In this document: in pieces, positions 19,334-31,434 of the stretch
How positions within the stretch are numbered: the first letter of the stretch is position 1
How the letters are laid out: each line of letters begins with the position of its first letter
NCBI RefSeq assembly: GCF_903819335.1
Contig: NZ_CAIJDE010000029.1
Span: 101,219 to 165,218, forward strand
Length of the DNA stretch: 64,000 nt
From: Flavobacterium panici
GTDB taxonomy: Bacteria; Bacteroidota; Bacteroidia; Flavobacteriales; Flavobacteriaceae
Direction of reading: 5' to 3'
Notes under the pieces: model-generated
Told to the model about the DNA's origin: nothing
Seen by the model: only the letters and a program-made list of their open reading frames with translations
The model's database searches: none
Made by a program: the position numbers and the translations under genes

Positions 19334-20758
19334 TTACCATTCGTCTGTTCTAAATGACGAAACTGGCAAACCGCCTGCACTAAACAATTCCGCTTTGGCG
19401 AAATCTTTCCATAAATAGCGAACTGCAACTGGATTCTTTACTTTATCTGAAGTTAAAACCACTGATTTTCTTCTCACAACCGTTTTTGCTGGATAGAAAA
19501 CTTTATCTGCTCCTGCTATTTCAAAACCTAAAACCTCTTTGTCATAAGACGTAATTCCGTTTGCAACATCATCAAAAGAAACCGTTACGGCACCATCTTT
19601 TATTTCCATTGATTTGTATTTCGGACTTTCGAATTCGAAACCTTCAATTCCGTACGTTCTTGCCAAAGCCTGAAAAGCCAGTCTATTTCCGCCTTTTTCT
19701 TTATCCATAGGATGAATATTATTTTCTTCTCCAATGTCCATTAAAACAGCCATTCCTGAATTTGGAATTTCCTTTGAAGCCTTAAACTGTGCTTCTCTCA
19801 AATAAGCCGAATTGTATTTTTCTAAATAATCTTTTGGATGAAATGAAGCATAATTAAATGGTGCAATCTGGGCGAAATAGAAAGGAAAATCTTCCTGGTT
19901 CCACAATGTTCTCCAACTACTAACCATTTTCTTCATTAAAGCAGTATATTCTGAAGCTCTTTCGTAATTCGATTCTCCTTGATACCAAATGCAACCTTTG
20001 ATTCCGTAACCAATTACAGGCGAAAGCATTCCGTTAAACAAAGTCGTCGGAACACGGTTTGGGTCTTTTGCTAATTCTTCTTTTGTGGTTGGAATTTTAG
20101 CGCTTGCAAAATCTTTCAGCATTTCCTGATTCATCCACGCTTCCATACTTGAACCGCCGTAAGAAACATGAATCAACCCAACAGGAACATTTAAAACTTC
20201 CTGTAAAAGCGATCCAAAATACCAAGCCGTTGCACTAAAATTTGAAGTCGATTTTGGAGAAGCTTCTTCCCATTTTCCTTCAAAATCTTGCAATGGTTCT
20301 AAAACTGTCGCTCTTGGAATCGTAATTAAACGAATATTTTTATTGGTTGATCTTACGATGATTTCGTTTCCGTTTTTAACAGGCTGACCTTGGAATCCTT
20401 TCAACGGCATTTCCATATTGGATTGTCCAGAGCAAAGCCAAACTTCACCCAATAAAACATTTTTGATGGTAACTTTTTCAGTTCCTTCTGAAACTTCAAT
20501 CGTATATGGGCCTCCAAAAGAAGAAGTCTGTAATTCTGATTTCCATTTTCCTGAAGCGTCTGCTTTTACTTTGTAAATTTTAGAATCCCAAGAAGTTTTG
20601 ATTACAATGTTGGCGTTCTTTTCCGCCCAGCCCCAAATTGGTGCGTTTGATTTTTGCTGTAACATCATGTTATCAGTAAACAAAGCTGGCAATTTGATTT
20701 TGGCATTGATTTGAAAACTGGCTAAAATCGCTACTAATACAATAATTGATCTTTTCAT
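19334..20758 (-). CDS. Secreted SGNH-type carbohydrate acetylesterase (sialate O-acetylesterase-like)
   Basis: The 474-residue protein has a signal peptide (VLVAILASFQINA) and an N-terminal beta domain (LPALFTDNMMLQQKSNAPIW). The esterase core then begins with VWLCSGQSNMEMP, where Ser113 in GQSN is the nucleophile expected for the family. Other matching segments are VGLIHVSYGGSSMEAWM, GCIWYQGESNYERA and the late IHPMDKEKGGNRLA, where His completes the triad. The family removes acetyl groups from diverse sugars, and its members in plant-polysaccharide loci are often general acetylesterases. Given the pectinases around it, acetylated galacturonan or rhamnogalacturonan is the likely substrate rather than sialic acid. 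Confidence 0.85.
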   Translation of the reverse strand: MKRSIIVLVAILASFQINAKIKLPALFTDNMMLQQKSNAPIWGWAEKNANIVIKTSWDSKIYKVKADASGKWKSELQTSSFGGPYTIEVSEGTEKVTIKNVLLGEVWLCSGQSNMEMPLKGFQGQPVKNGNEIIVRSTNKNIRLITIPRATVLEPLQDFEGKWEEASPKSTSNFSATAWYFGSLLQEVLNVPVGLIHVSYGGSSMEAWMNQEMLKDFASAKIPTTKEELAKDPNRVPTTLFNGMLSPVIGYGIKGCIWYQGESNYERASEYTALMKKMVSSWRTLWNQEDFPFYFAQIAPFNYASFHPKDYLEKYNSAYLREAQFKASKEIPNSGMAVLMDIGEENNIHPMDKEKGGNRLAFQALARTYGIEGFEFESPKYKSMEIKDGAVTVSFDDVANGITSYDKEVLGFEIAGADKVFYPAKTVVRRKSVVLTSDKVKNPVAVRYLWKDFAKAELFSAGGLPVSSFRTDEW

Positions 20759-20771
20759 TTTTTATTTATTT

Positions 20772-21048
20772 TTTGCCACAGATTAAAAGGATTAGAAGGA
20801 TTTTTTTCGCCACGAATTCACGAATTTTTCTTACTTCTGCACCCTTTAATATATGGTTATTTTTTTTTCAATTGCCTCCAGCTTTAGCTGGAGGTTAAAA
20901 ATATTCGAACTTGTCGGGCTTTAGCCAAACTAATTATTTGGCTAAACCCCTTATCTATTTATCTTATGAAACCTCCAGCTAAAGCTGGAGACAATTGATT
21001 TCTTTTTATTTTTCCAAAAGAAATCTTTTTAATCCTTTTAACCTGTGG
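20772..21048. repeat. Three nested inverted repeats filling the esterase-GH106 gap
   Basis: The outer pair is GCCACAGATTAAAAGGATT near 20775 and its complement ending at 21048. The middle pair CAATTGCCTCCAGC... is at 20869-20896 and 20970-20997, and each of its arms is itself a hairpin (CCTCCAGCTTTAGCTGGAGG). The inner pair GGGCTTTAGCCAAA is at 20916-20929 with its complement TTTGGCTAAACCC near 20937-20949. The whole 297-base gap can fold into one long structure. Confidence 0.85.
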
Positions 21049-21055
21049 CTAACAT

Positions 21056-24000
21056 CTATTTCTCCTGTAAGATTATAACCGGCCCCAATAACCCCGCTTT
21101 TAACAACGGTTCTCCTTCTAATCTAAATGGCGCTGTTGTCCAAGTCAATCTTTCTTCTTTTGGCAATTTTTGATCGCCAATTAATCTATTTGCCCAAGTA
21201 TTTGTCACTCTAATTTCTATTGAATTTTTTCCTTTTTGCAAAGCTTTTGAAATATCAGTTTTAAAAGGGAAAGTCCAAAGCGTTCCACAATCTTTTCCGT
21301 TGATTTTGATTTCAGCGATATTTGCAATTTCACCTAAATCCAACCAAGTTTTATTGGTATCTTTTCCTTTCCAAATAAACTCTTTTTTGTAAACTACTGT
21401 TCCTGAATAATACTTAATCTGATCATTATCTGAAGTGCTCCAATCAAAAAGTTTGTTAGTTTTCACCACTTCTTTCGGACCTTTAAATTCTGGATCAAAT
21501 TGTAATTCCCAGTTTTCATCTAAAGTCTGAACTTTTTCAAATTCAGAAGATTTTCCTTGAGCCAAAATCTCTTTTGTTTCTCCTTTAAAAATCACAAAAC
21601 CAGATTCGTTGGCATCTAAAGCTATCGAAACAATTGTTCTTCCGTTTTCTAGTTTCCAATTAGCTAAAGCCAAAGTTTGATCAGTTACGGGATTGTACCA
21701 TTGCGGTACTTTCCCAGCTATTCTAAAAGAAGCATCAAATACTCTTTTTTCATTCTTTTGATTCGAAAGGAAATATAAATCTTCACTTTCTGATTTACGA
21801 TGCGCCCAAGCCAATGTTTCAGAATCAGCTCTATTTAAATTTGGAAAATAAACATCTTGAGCAATTCCGATAGAAGTAAAATCATTTCCTAAATATGGCA
21901 GTTTTACAACAGTACCTTTTCCGATTTTCCATGAAGACGAGTTGGCGTTATTCCAGATTTCATCAATTATAATCTGCCATTTCTTTTGATCGGCTTCTGA
22001 TTGAATTCCTGGCTGAATATTTGTTTTTTCATCCACAAAAATCGTTGCTCCATCTTGTAGCAATTGCAGGATTTTTTCGGCAGAAGCCAAAGACAAAATC
22101 TTATTCGGTGCCATTTTATGACTTCCTGGAAAGAATAAAGCACTGTATTCAATTCCACCTTCAAAAGTTACTTTTCCATTTACCACTTTCGCTCTGTTGA
22201 TTAAAACATCAGCATTGAAAGAATCATATTGATAACCATTTAACGGATTAATCCACTGTGATAAATCGGTGATATTTTTAGAATAAGTAACTTCTTTTGG
22301 CATTTTAGCCGTTGGCTGACCTTCATTTTCTAAACGGATTTTCTCTTTTTCCAATCTTTCATTTCCAAACACATTCGGAATAAATGGCACCAAACGATCC
22401 GGCGCAAAAGAACGGGAAGGAAAATCTTCGCCAATAAAAGCTGCTAAGTCAATTACAGGTTTCCCTTTTTGCAATTGAAACTGTACTCTTTGACAATAAT
22501 CAAACCAAGCTTTTCCGGGTTTCCACCAAGTTTGGTCTCGTTGGAAAAAAGTTCCGATATCGTCTAAAGTCATTCCCGGTTTTCTATCTGTCCAAGGATT
22601 ATGGACAAAAACGTGATAGAATAAACGGTTAATTCCTAAAGCGTAATTGCGGTCTGCCGTCGTTTTTAAGTTTCCTGGATGTTCGTCCCAATCCATTCTC
22701 AGCGCTGTAAAAGATTCTGCCTGAATAATATCTTTTGCATAAATATGTCCGCCCGAAATAGCATCGACCATATCAAAAGGTTTGTCGTGGGTTGGGCTTT
22801 TCAGCCAAAATTCTCCACCTGGATAATCGACATATTTATAATGCAGCAAAGCATCACTCATCATTGTTGGCGCGACGTTTTCTGAACTTAACTTAAGGTT
22901 ATATTCTTTTGCAATTTGAGCGACAGTTCCGTAGAAATTATCAGCTACTAAATCAGCAATTGTTTTTCGAACATCGTATAAAACTTTCTCTGAAAAATCG
23001 GCATTTTCTACGGGAATTCCAGCCATAACAGGAAGATAATCTACAAGATCGTAGCCACGCCTCTTTTTAAATTCAGCCTGAAAAACCGAAGACCAGTTTT
23101 GGCTTCCGCATTCCCAGCTGTCAAAATGCAGAATTTCCAGAACTTTTGAAGCCAATTCTGGACCAGCTGAACGAACTGCTTCTCCAAACCAATGATCTAA
23201 TTGAAAACGAATTAATTCTGGATTAAATTTGTCAACTTCCAATCCTTTTCCTGCTCCGCCCGTTGCATTCTCATGCCCTGTAGAAGTATGTCCCATTCGG
23301 ATGATTTTCCATTTTCCTTTTGGCGCTTTCCACTTTAAGTTTCCATCGGCATCAACAAAATTGGAGATATTGATAATTTCTGATTTTTTGAATGCATCAG
23401 AATTTGGAATTTCTTTGTCGGTAGTCTGCGGAGTCAAACGCCAAATTGCGCCTGATTTTCCTTCGTAATTATTAATCAACGACTGATTCGAAAGTGTTAT
23501 TTTACTCACTTTCAGATTCTGTTTCCACTTCGCAAAATCCAAATCTTCTGCACCTGGTTCTGTTCCTTTTGGATCATAAACGAATCTGAAATATTTTGCT
23601 GTTACTGGCGTAATAGTATGTGTATTCGGGAAATCCATATCCTGCCAACCGTGACGTGGTGCAATCATTCTTTCGTGGAATCTAAAATGAATTCCGTCGT
23701 CACTCACTTCTACAATCAGACGCTGTGCCTGAAAATCTCTTCCTTTGGTTTCTATTACAATAGATTTGCAGGTAAAAGGCTGTGCAAATTCGTACTGAAT
23801 CCAACCTGCATCGGCAAATTTGAAGTTTTCATCTTTTTTAGGATCAGCCAAAAACGATCCATCTGTGTTGTTGGATGTCGTTACTTTTGGCAGTTGTATC
23901 TGCGAAGTAATTTGGTACTCTTTTATCGGAATCGCAAAAGTGGCAATGTCTTTATAATAGTCTTTGTAATGCGCGGGAACTGGCAATTTCGAAGTAACTT

Positions 24001-24442
24001 TTTTTCCTCCTAAAATTTCATTCGTCGACCAAACTACTTTCTGCATTGACATTTCTGGTGTAATCCAAGGCCCGCCAGCAACGGCAAATCCGTCAGCTCC
24101 ATGAAAAGCTAGTTTCAATCCTAAACGATCGGCTTCTTTGAAAGCCCAATGAATCATGTCCCAAAATTCAGGTGTCAACTGTAAAACTGGCGGATCTAGC
24201 AACGGCGGATTTGCTGGGCCTTTAATGGTCATTAAATAAGCGCCCGCAATTCCAGCTTGTTTCATAGCTCCTAAATCGGCTGTGATTCCAGGTTTAGAAT
24301 ACGCCGATTTCATCCAATACCAATACACCCAAGGCCTTGAGGATTCTAATGTCGGCTGAAAAGATTCTTTTTTATGGATTTCCTGTGCCGAGACGAAGCT
24401 CGCCAAAAGGAGAATAAAAAAGAGGTGTTTTTTTTGAAACAT
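21056..24442 (-). CDS. Secreted GH106-type alpha-L-rhamnosidase
   Basis: I place the start at 24442, where MFQKKHLFFILLLASFVSAQ is a proper signal peptide. The frame is open to 24484, but that part crosses an intergenic hairpin. The mature protein starts SRPWVYWYWMKSAYSKPGI and ADLGAMKQAGIAGAYLMTIKG, the hallmark beginning of GH106 enzymes. Later come ILHFDSWECGSQNWSSVF and LKLSSENVAPTMMSDALL, which lie where the family's catalytic Glu residues are found. A jelly-roll domain (TWLDLGEIANIAEIKINGKDCG) near the C-terminus is also standard. The enzyme should remove terminal alpha-L-rhamnose from pectic oligosaccharides. Length of about 1128 residues is normal for the family. Confidence 0.9.
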   Translation of the reverse strand: MFQKKHLFFILLLASFVSAQEIHKKESFQPTLESSRPWVYWYWMKSAYSKPGITADLGAMKQAGIAGAYLMTIKGPANPPLLDPPVLQLTPEFWDMIHWAFKEADRLGLKLAFHGADGFAVAGGPWITPEMSMQKVVWSTNEILGGKKVTSKLPVPAHYKDYYKDIATFAIPIKEYQITSQIQLPKVTTSNNTDGSFLADPKKDENFKFADAGWIQYEFAQPFTCKSIVIETKGRDFQAQRLIVEVSDDGIHFRFHERMIAPRHGWQDMDFPNTHTITPVTAKYFRFVYDPKGTEPGAEDLDFAKWKQNLKVSKITLSNQSLINNYEGKSGAIWRLTPQTTDKEIPNSDAFKKSEIINISNFVDADGNLKWKAPKGKWKIIRMGHTSTGHENATGGAGKGLEVDKFNPELIRFQLDHWFGEAVRSAGPELASKVLEILHFDSWECGSQNWSSVFQAEFKKRRGYDLVDYLPVMAGIPVENADFSEKVLYDVRKTIADLVADNFYGTVAQIAKEYNLKLSSENVAPTMMSDALLHYKYVDYPGGEFWLKSPTHDKPFDMVDAISGGHIYAKDIIQAESFTALRMDWDEHPGNLKTTADRNYALGINRLFYHVFVHNPWTDRKPGMTLDDIGTFFQRDQTWWKPGKAWFDYCQRVQFQLQKGKPVIDLAAFIGEDFPSRSFAPDRLVPFIPNVFGNERLEKEKIRLENEGQPTAKMPKEVTYSKNITDLSQWINPLNGYQYDSFNADVLINRAKVVNGKVTFEGGIEYSALFFPGSHKMAPNKILSLASAEKILQLLQDGATIFVDEKTNIQPGIQSEADQKKWQIIIDEIWNNANSSSWKIGKGTVVKLPYLGNDFTSIGIAQDVYFPNLNRADSETLAWAHRKSESEDLYFLSNQKNEKRVFDASFRIAGKVPQWYNPVTDQTLALANWKLENGRTIVSIALDANESGFVIFKGETKEILAQGKSSEFEKVQTLDENWELQFDPEFKGPKEVVKTNKLFDWSTSDNDQIKYYSGTVVYKKEFIWKGKDTNKTWLDLGEIANIAEIKINGKDCGTLWTFPFKTDISKALQKGKNSIEIRVTNTWANRLIGDQKLPKEERLTWTTAPFRLEGEPLLKAGLLGPVIILQEK

Positions 24443-24466
24443 TATTCTTTGTTTTATTTCGTTTGT

Positions 24467-24499
24467 AAACCCGACAGGTTTCAAAAACCTGTCGGGTTT
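24467..24499. repeat. Palindrome AAACCCGACAGGTTT, family D (copy 1)
   Basis: A 33-base near-perfect hairpin lies just upstream of the GH106 start. Related palindromes are at 28206-28238 and 41508-41540. Confidence 0.9.
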
Positions 24500-24519
24500 G
24501 ATATATTATTTGTTATTAT

Positions 24520-24601
24520 AACATAGCCAATAGTTTCAACCATTGGGACGTAACGGGATTTCACCATACGTTTCCCGAGGTTGAAACCTCGGGCTATGTT
24601 T
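24520..24601. repeat. Twin-hairpin repeat AACATAGCC..., family B (copy 1)
   Basis: Two arms (about 24520-24547 and 24571-24601) begin AACATAGCC and end GGCTATGTT. Each contains its own hairpin around a TTTCAACC or GGTTGAAACC core. This is the most diverged of three copies; the others are at 36381 and 47504. A fragment of family R (GATTTCTCGTTCCTCGAAATG) follows near 24629. Confidence 0.8.
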
Positions 24602-24685
24602 CATAATCTTTGTCGAATTTCTTGTGTGATTTCTCGTTCCTCGAAATGACAAACTGTACCTTAAACTTTTAGTTCTTAATTTTAA

Positions 24686-24733
24686 AATTATCAATTATCA
24701 ATTATCAATTATCAATTATCAATTATCAATTAT

Positions 24734-24734
<1 letters not shown>
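24686..24734. repeat. Seven tandem AATTATC heptamers next to the GH2 stop codon
   Basis: The heptamer AATTATC is repeated seven times without interruption from 24686 to 24734. It ends at the first base of the GH2 stop codon on the minus strand. Such arrays are prone to slippage, but this one lies outside the coding frame. Confidence 0.9.
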
Positions 24735-28176
<3,442 letters not shown>

Positions 28177-28205
28177 AACTGTGTCTTTATTATCTTTTGG
28201 TTATT

Positions 28206-28238
28206 AGACCTGACAGGTTTTAAAAACCTGTCAGGTCT
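28206..28238. repeat. Palindrome AGACCTGACAGG, family D (copy 2)
   Basis: A 33-base palindrome has the core CCTGACAGG paired with CCTGTCAGG. Compared with copies 1 and 3 (CCCGACAGG paired with CCTGTCGGG) both arms changed together. Confidence 0.9.
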
Positions 28239-28274
28239 AGAAATCGTTATATCTTAATACTTAATTCTGTACAC

Positions 28275-29396
28275 TTAATTCTTCTTTTTCTCCGGCGGTG
28301 CTACAAAATTCAATTTGCTTTTCCCTAAATCTTTAGACGTTGCAATTGCAATTCCTCTTTGTTCTGCTTTGTTAACGGCACAATAAAAATGATAGACAAT
28401 ACCGTTGTGTTTTACAACGAATGATTTGTGTGCAAACATATCATCGTAAGGTTCAGAAGATTTAACTAAATCATCTCCTTTCCAGTCGGTCCAGTTTACT
28501 AAATCATTTGAAACGGCAAAACGGTTAAATGCGCCTTGATTCCAACCCGTCCAGAAAGCTCCAAAATAGAACATTACCCAAGTATCATTAATACGCTGAA
28601 TATAAGCATCTCCCGAAATTCCTTTATGATGGTTGATTAATGGTTTATTGCCGTAACGTTTCCATTCTTTCATGTCGTTTGATACAGCCATAGCAATACG
28701 TTCAGCGCCTTTAGCGGGATTTATACTGTCGCCACGGGCATTGTAATACATGATAAAATTGTGTCCTGTCAATTTATCCTTATCGCGAATCACGCTGTTT
28801 TTGTACATCGTACTATTATCCCACCATCTTGCATCTTTGTCTTTTGGAGTCAAAACCGGATTTTCTAATCTCTGAAATTCGTGTGGTTTTGTCGGAGCTT
28901 CTTTGGTATACGCCATTCCTATTGACAAAACGCCTGCTTCATAACCTTTGCTGTCTCCGCCAAAATAACTCATCCAGTATTTGTCATCGTATTTTTCCCA
29001 TTCGTAGCTTCCGCCCCAAGTTGGATCTTGCAACGAAATATATCCTGCTTTTTGGTTGACGTCCCAGTGTTTTTCATTTTCTGAAAATGACATTACTTTT
29101 CCCAGATATTTCCAATCTAAAAGGTTGTCACTTTCTGCAAGCCAGGTTTCATAACCTCTTCCATCGTAAATTAAATAGGTCATATACCATTTGCCGTCTT
29201 TTCTAAATACACTCGGACAATCCATTTTGTATGAGTTGTCAGTTGGAACCATTACCAAACCGTATTTATAAGGTGTTTTAATTTCCTCGTAAATCTCCTG
29301 CATTACGCTGTCGGTAATTTCTCTTTTCTTGTATTTGGTCGCACAGCTGGTTATAGCAAGTGCTGAAATGGTTAGAATTAGGTATTTAATTTTCAT
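28275..29396 (-). CDS. Lipoprotein five-bladed beta-propeller glycosidase (GH43-like)
   Basis: The 373-residue product has a lipobox ending ALAITSC at Cys18. The body shows repeated propeller strands typical of the GH43/62/117-like clans: DCPSVFRKDGKWYMTYLIYDG, YETWLAESDNLLDWKYLG, DKYWMSYFGG, DDMFAHKSFVVKHNG and IVYHFYCAV. Asp at the start of the first blade (KMDCPSVF) is where the catalytic base of GH43-type enzymes lies. The protein is probably an exo-acting arabinosidase or related glycosidase on the cell surface or in the periplasm. I cannot name the exact family. It is transcribed towards the GH2 gene with 220 bases of repeat sequence between. Confidence 0.7.
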   Translation of the reverse strand: MKIKYLILTISALAITSCATKYKKREITDSVMQEIYEEIKTPYKYGLVMVPTDNSYKMDCPSVFRKDGKWYMTYLIYDGRGYETWLAESDNLLDWKYLGKVMSFSENEKHWDVNQKAGYISLQDPTWGGSYEWEKYDDKYWMSYFGGDSKGYEAGVLSIGMAYTKEAPTKPHEFQRLENPVLTPKDKDARWWDNSTMYKNSVIRDKDKLTGHNFIMYYNARGDSINPAKGAERIAMAVSNDMKEWKRYGNKPLINHHKGISGDAYIQRINDTWVMFYFGAFWTGWNQGAFNRFAVSNDLVNWTDWKGDDLVKSSEPYDDMFAHKSFVVKHNGIVYHFYCAVNKAEQRGIAIATSKDLGKSKLNFVAPPEKKKN

Positions 29397-29563
29397 TTTT
29401 ATGTTTTTTTGCCACGAAGGCGCTAAGGCTCTAAGTTTTTGTTTTGGAAAGATTTAATCTCGCAAAGTCGCAGAGTCGCAAAGTTTTTACTTTCTATTCT
29501 CTATTCTCTATTTTCTATATTCTAAAATCTTGCTTCTTGCATCTTTCTTCTTCCCACTCTCTT

Positions 29564-31237
29564 TTATTTCTTCAACTCTTTTAATTTAGAATCCATCACA
29601 TCTCTATTCAATTTTACTTTTACCATTCCTGTTGGATGAAATCTTCTTTTTAAGTCGATTGCATTATAAACTATTGTGTAAACGTCATTTCCTTCTGGGA
29701 TTAAGCACAAAGGCGTTCTCATAATATCCCACCATTTATCAACTTTGGTTTCTATTGGTAAATAATGTGCTTCTGCCCAATTCACTCCGTCAGCCGATAA
29801 CGAATACGCAATCATGTTAGGTAAATGGTGTCCCCAGCCGTCTGGGCCACCGTCGAAAATAGCGATGTACAGACCGTTTGGTAATTGACTTACAATTGGA
29901 TTTTCTACAAACTGCGGATGCATGGTTTTAATGGGTTCCAGACCTTTGTTCATTCTCAACCAAGGACCTTCTAAACTTTTGGATTCGGCTAAAGCCACAA
30001 ACCAGCCTTTTCCCGATTTCTTTGGATAATCTGCCCAAGAATTAAACGGATAAGCGCCGCTGTAAAAGCCGAAATATTTATCGCCCACTTGGTATGGAAA
30101 AAATGACGCAACACCCTGACGTCCTTCCCAAGGCTGAGAATCTAATCCGGGTTCCATAATGATTCCCATATCTTTATAAGGGCCGCCAATTCCATTGATT
30201 CCGTCTACAGTTGATTCACAACGCCAAATTCTTCCGAATGAATGATTTGGTTCTATTGTTTTACTTACGGTATAAGCCAAATAATAGCCGTACCATTTGT
30301 TTGCTTTTTCATTAAAAACCGGCATATACGACCAGATGGCTGCACGACGATCGTTCATTGGATTATCATCTTCTGTAACGGCGTAAGTTCCGCTTGCTTG
30401 ATAAATGGTTGATTCTCTTTTCCAATGAATGGCATCTTTACTTGTCCAATGTCCAATTTTGGTTTTTACACGATCGTAATAGTAATCAACACCTTTTTCT
30501 CCTGCTCTTTCAGTTGGAAACATATGATACGTATCTCCGACTTTTACCACACGTCCTCCTTCAAAACCTCCTTGAATTCCTTCTGTTCCAGACATTCCTT
30601 CATCAATAACGGGTTTATTTTCTCCGCCGATAATTTCGAAAAGTGGTTTTTCATCTGAAAATCCTTCAACGATAAAAGTTGGATTCCAAAGTTTTCCGTC
30701 TGGAAAATTGGCATTTCTTGGTTCTAGCTTTTCAGAAGCTTTTACAACTCCTAAAACACCAAATAATCCTTTTCCAAGATTTAAAGTTTGTGTTCCTTTT
30801 GGAAATGAAATCGCATAAACATTTACTGGAGGTAAACCTGTAATCGTCAATCCGTTTTCTAAAATTAATTTAGACTTTTGAAGTTTATCAGCTTGAAGAT
30901 ATTCTGAATTATTTTCTTGAAAAACACCAATTAAAACCTGAACAGGCTCTTTAAACTTTAATTGTAATGGAGAATTAGTTCCGTTTTTATATTTATCTAA
31001 AGGAAGTTCAATTCCTGTTAAACCTTGTAATTCTGGGGCTAAACGAACAATATTGTGTTTGCTTCCTGAAAATACATGAGAGTATTGTGTGGTTTTGAAC
31101 GTTTTGTAGTTGGATTTTACAATTTCAAATGATGCTGGTTTCGATGTCGTTTGTGCTGTGCCTTGAATGCAGACAGTTAACAGCATTAGGAATGTGGTTT
31201 TTAATTTGAAGTTGTATTTTGTGTTTTTTGGAAACAT
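29564..31237 (-). CDS. Secreted beta-propeller protein, GH43-like, with N-terminal beta-sandwich
   Basis: This 557-residue protein has a signal peptide (TTFLMLLTVCIQGTAQ) and about 170 residues of beta-rich domain (FKEPVQVLIGVFQENNSEYL). From about 200 it is propeller-like, with GGFEGGRVVKVGDTYHMFPTE, IGHWTSKDAIHWKRES, AAIWSYMPVFNEKANKWYGYY, FVENPIVSQLPNGLYIAIFDGG and AYSLSADGVNWAEA. The repeated IHWKRES and VNWAEA segments are blade signatures of GH43-like proteins. I do not recognise a characterised homologue. Position among rhamnosidases and galactosidase suggests a debranching role in pectin breakdown, which is inference. Confidence 0.62.
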   Translation of the reverse strand: MFPKNTKYNFKLKTTFLMLLTVCIQGTAQTTSKPASFEIVKSNYKTFKTTQYSHVFSGSKHNIVRLAPELQGLTGIELPLDKYKNGTNSPLQLKFKEPVQVLIGVFQENNSEYLQADKLQKSKLILENGLTITGLPPVNVYAISFPKGTQTLNLGKGLFGVLGVVKASEKLEPRNANFPDGKLWNPTFIVEGFSDEKPLFEIIGGENKPVIDEGMSGTEGIQGGFEGGRVVKVGDTYHMFPTERAGEKGVDYYYDRVKTKIGHWTSKDAIHWKRESTIYQASGTYAVTEDDNPMNDRRAAIWSYMPVFNEKANKWYGYYLAYTVSKTIEPNHSFGRIWRCESTVDGINGIGGPYKDMGIIMEPGLDSQPWEGRQGVASFFPYQVGDKYFGFYSGAYPFNSWADYPKKSGKGWFVALAESKSLEGPWLRMNKGLEPIKTMHPQFVENPIVSQLPNGLYIAIFDGGPDGWGHHLPNMIAYSLSADGVNWAEAHYLPIETKVDKWWDIMRTPLCLIPEGNDVYTIVYNAIDLKRRFHPTGMVKVKLNRDVMDSKLKELKK

Positions 31238-31277
31238 TGGTTTTTTATTTTTTATTGACTTCTAAATTTCCCCAATC

Positions 31278-31379
31278 TTGTCATTTCGACGGAGGAGAAA
31301 TCTTCGTTTGCTGAGCACGCTTTGCAGATCAAACTTTGCGGAGCAACTTGCGAAGATTTCTCCTCCGTCGAAATGACAA
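31278..31379. repeat. Inverted repeat, family R (copy 4, with paired base change)
   Basis: Arms 31278-31303 and 31354-31379. The left arm reads GACGGAGG where copy 1 reads GACGAAGG, and the right arm reads CCTCCGTC where copy 1 reads CCTTCGTC, so the pair is preserved. A short direct-repeat tract (AATTACTAATTACTAGG) follows at about 31400. Confidence 0.92.
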
Positions 31380-31434
31380 ACTAAACGTAACAAACTAAAC
31401 TAATTACTAATTACTAGGTACTAAGGACTAAGAA

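Noticed and set aside
29397-29563. Possible small gene between the two GH43-like genes
   Set aside because: The gap is low-complexity TATTCTC-type tract and GCCACGAAGG-type repeat words with no supported frame.
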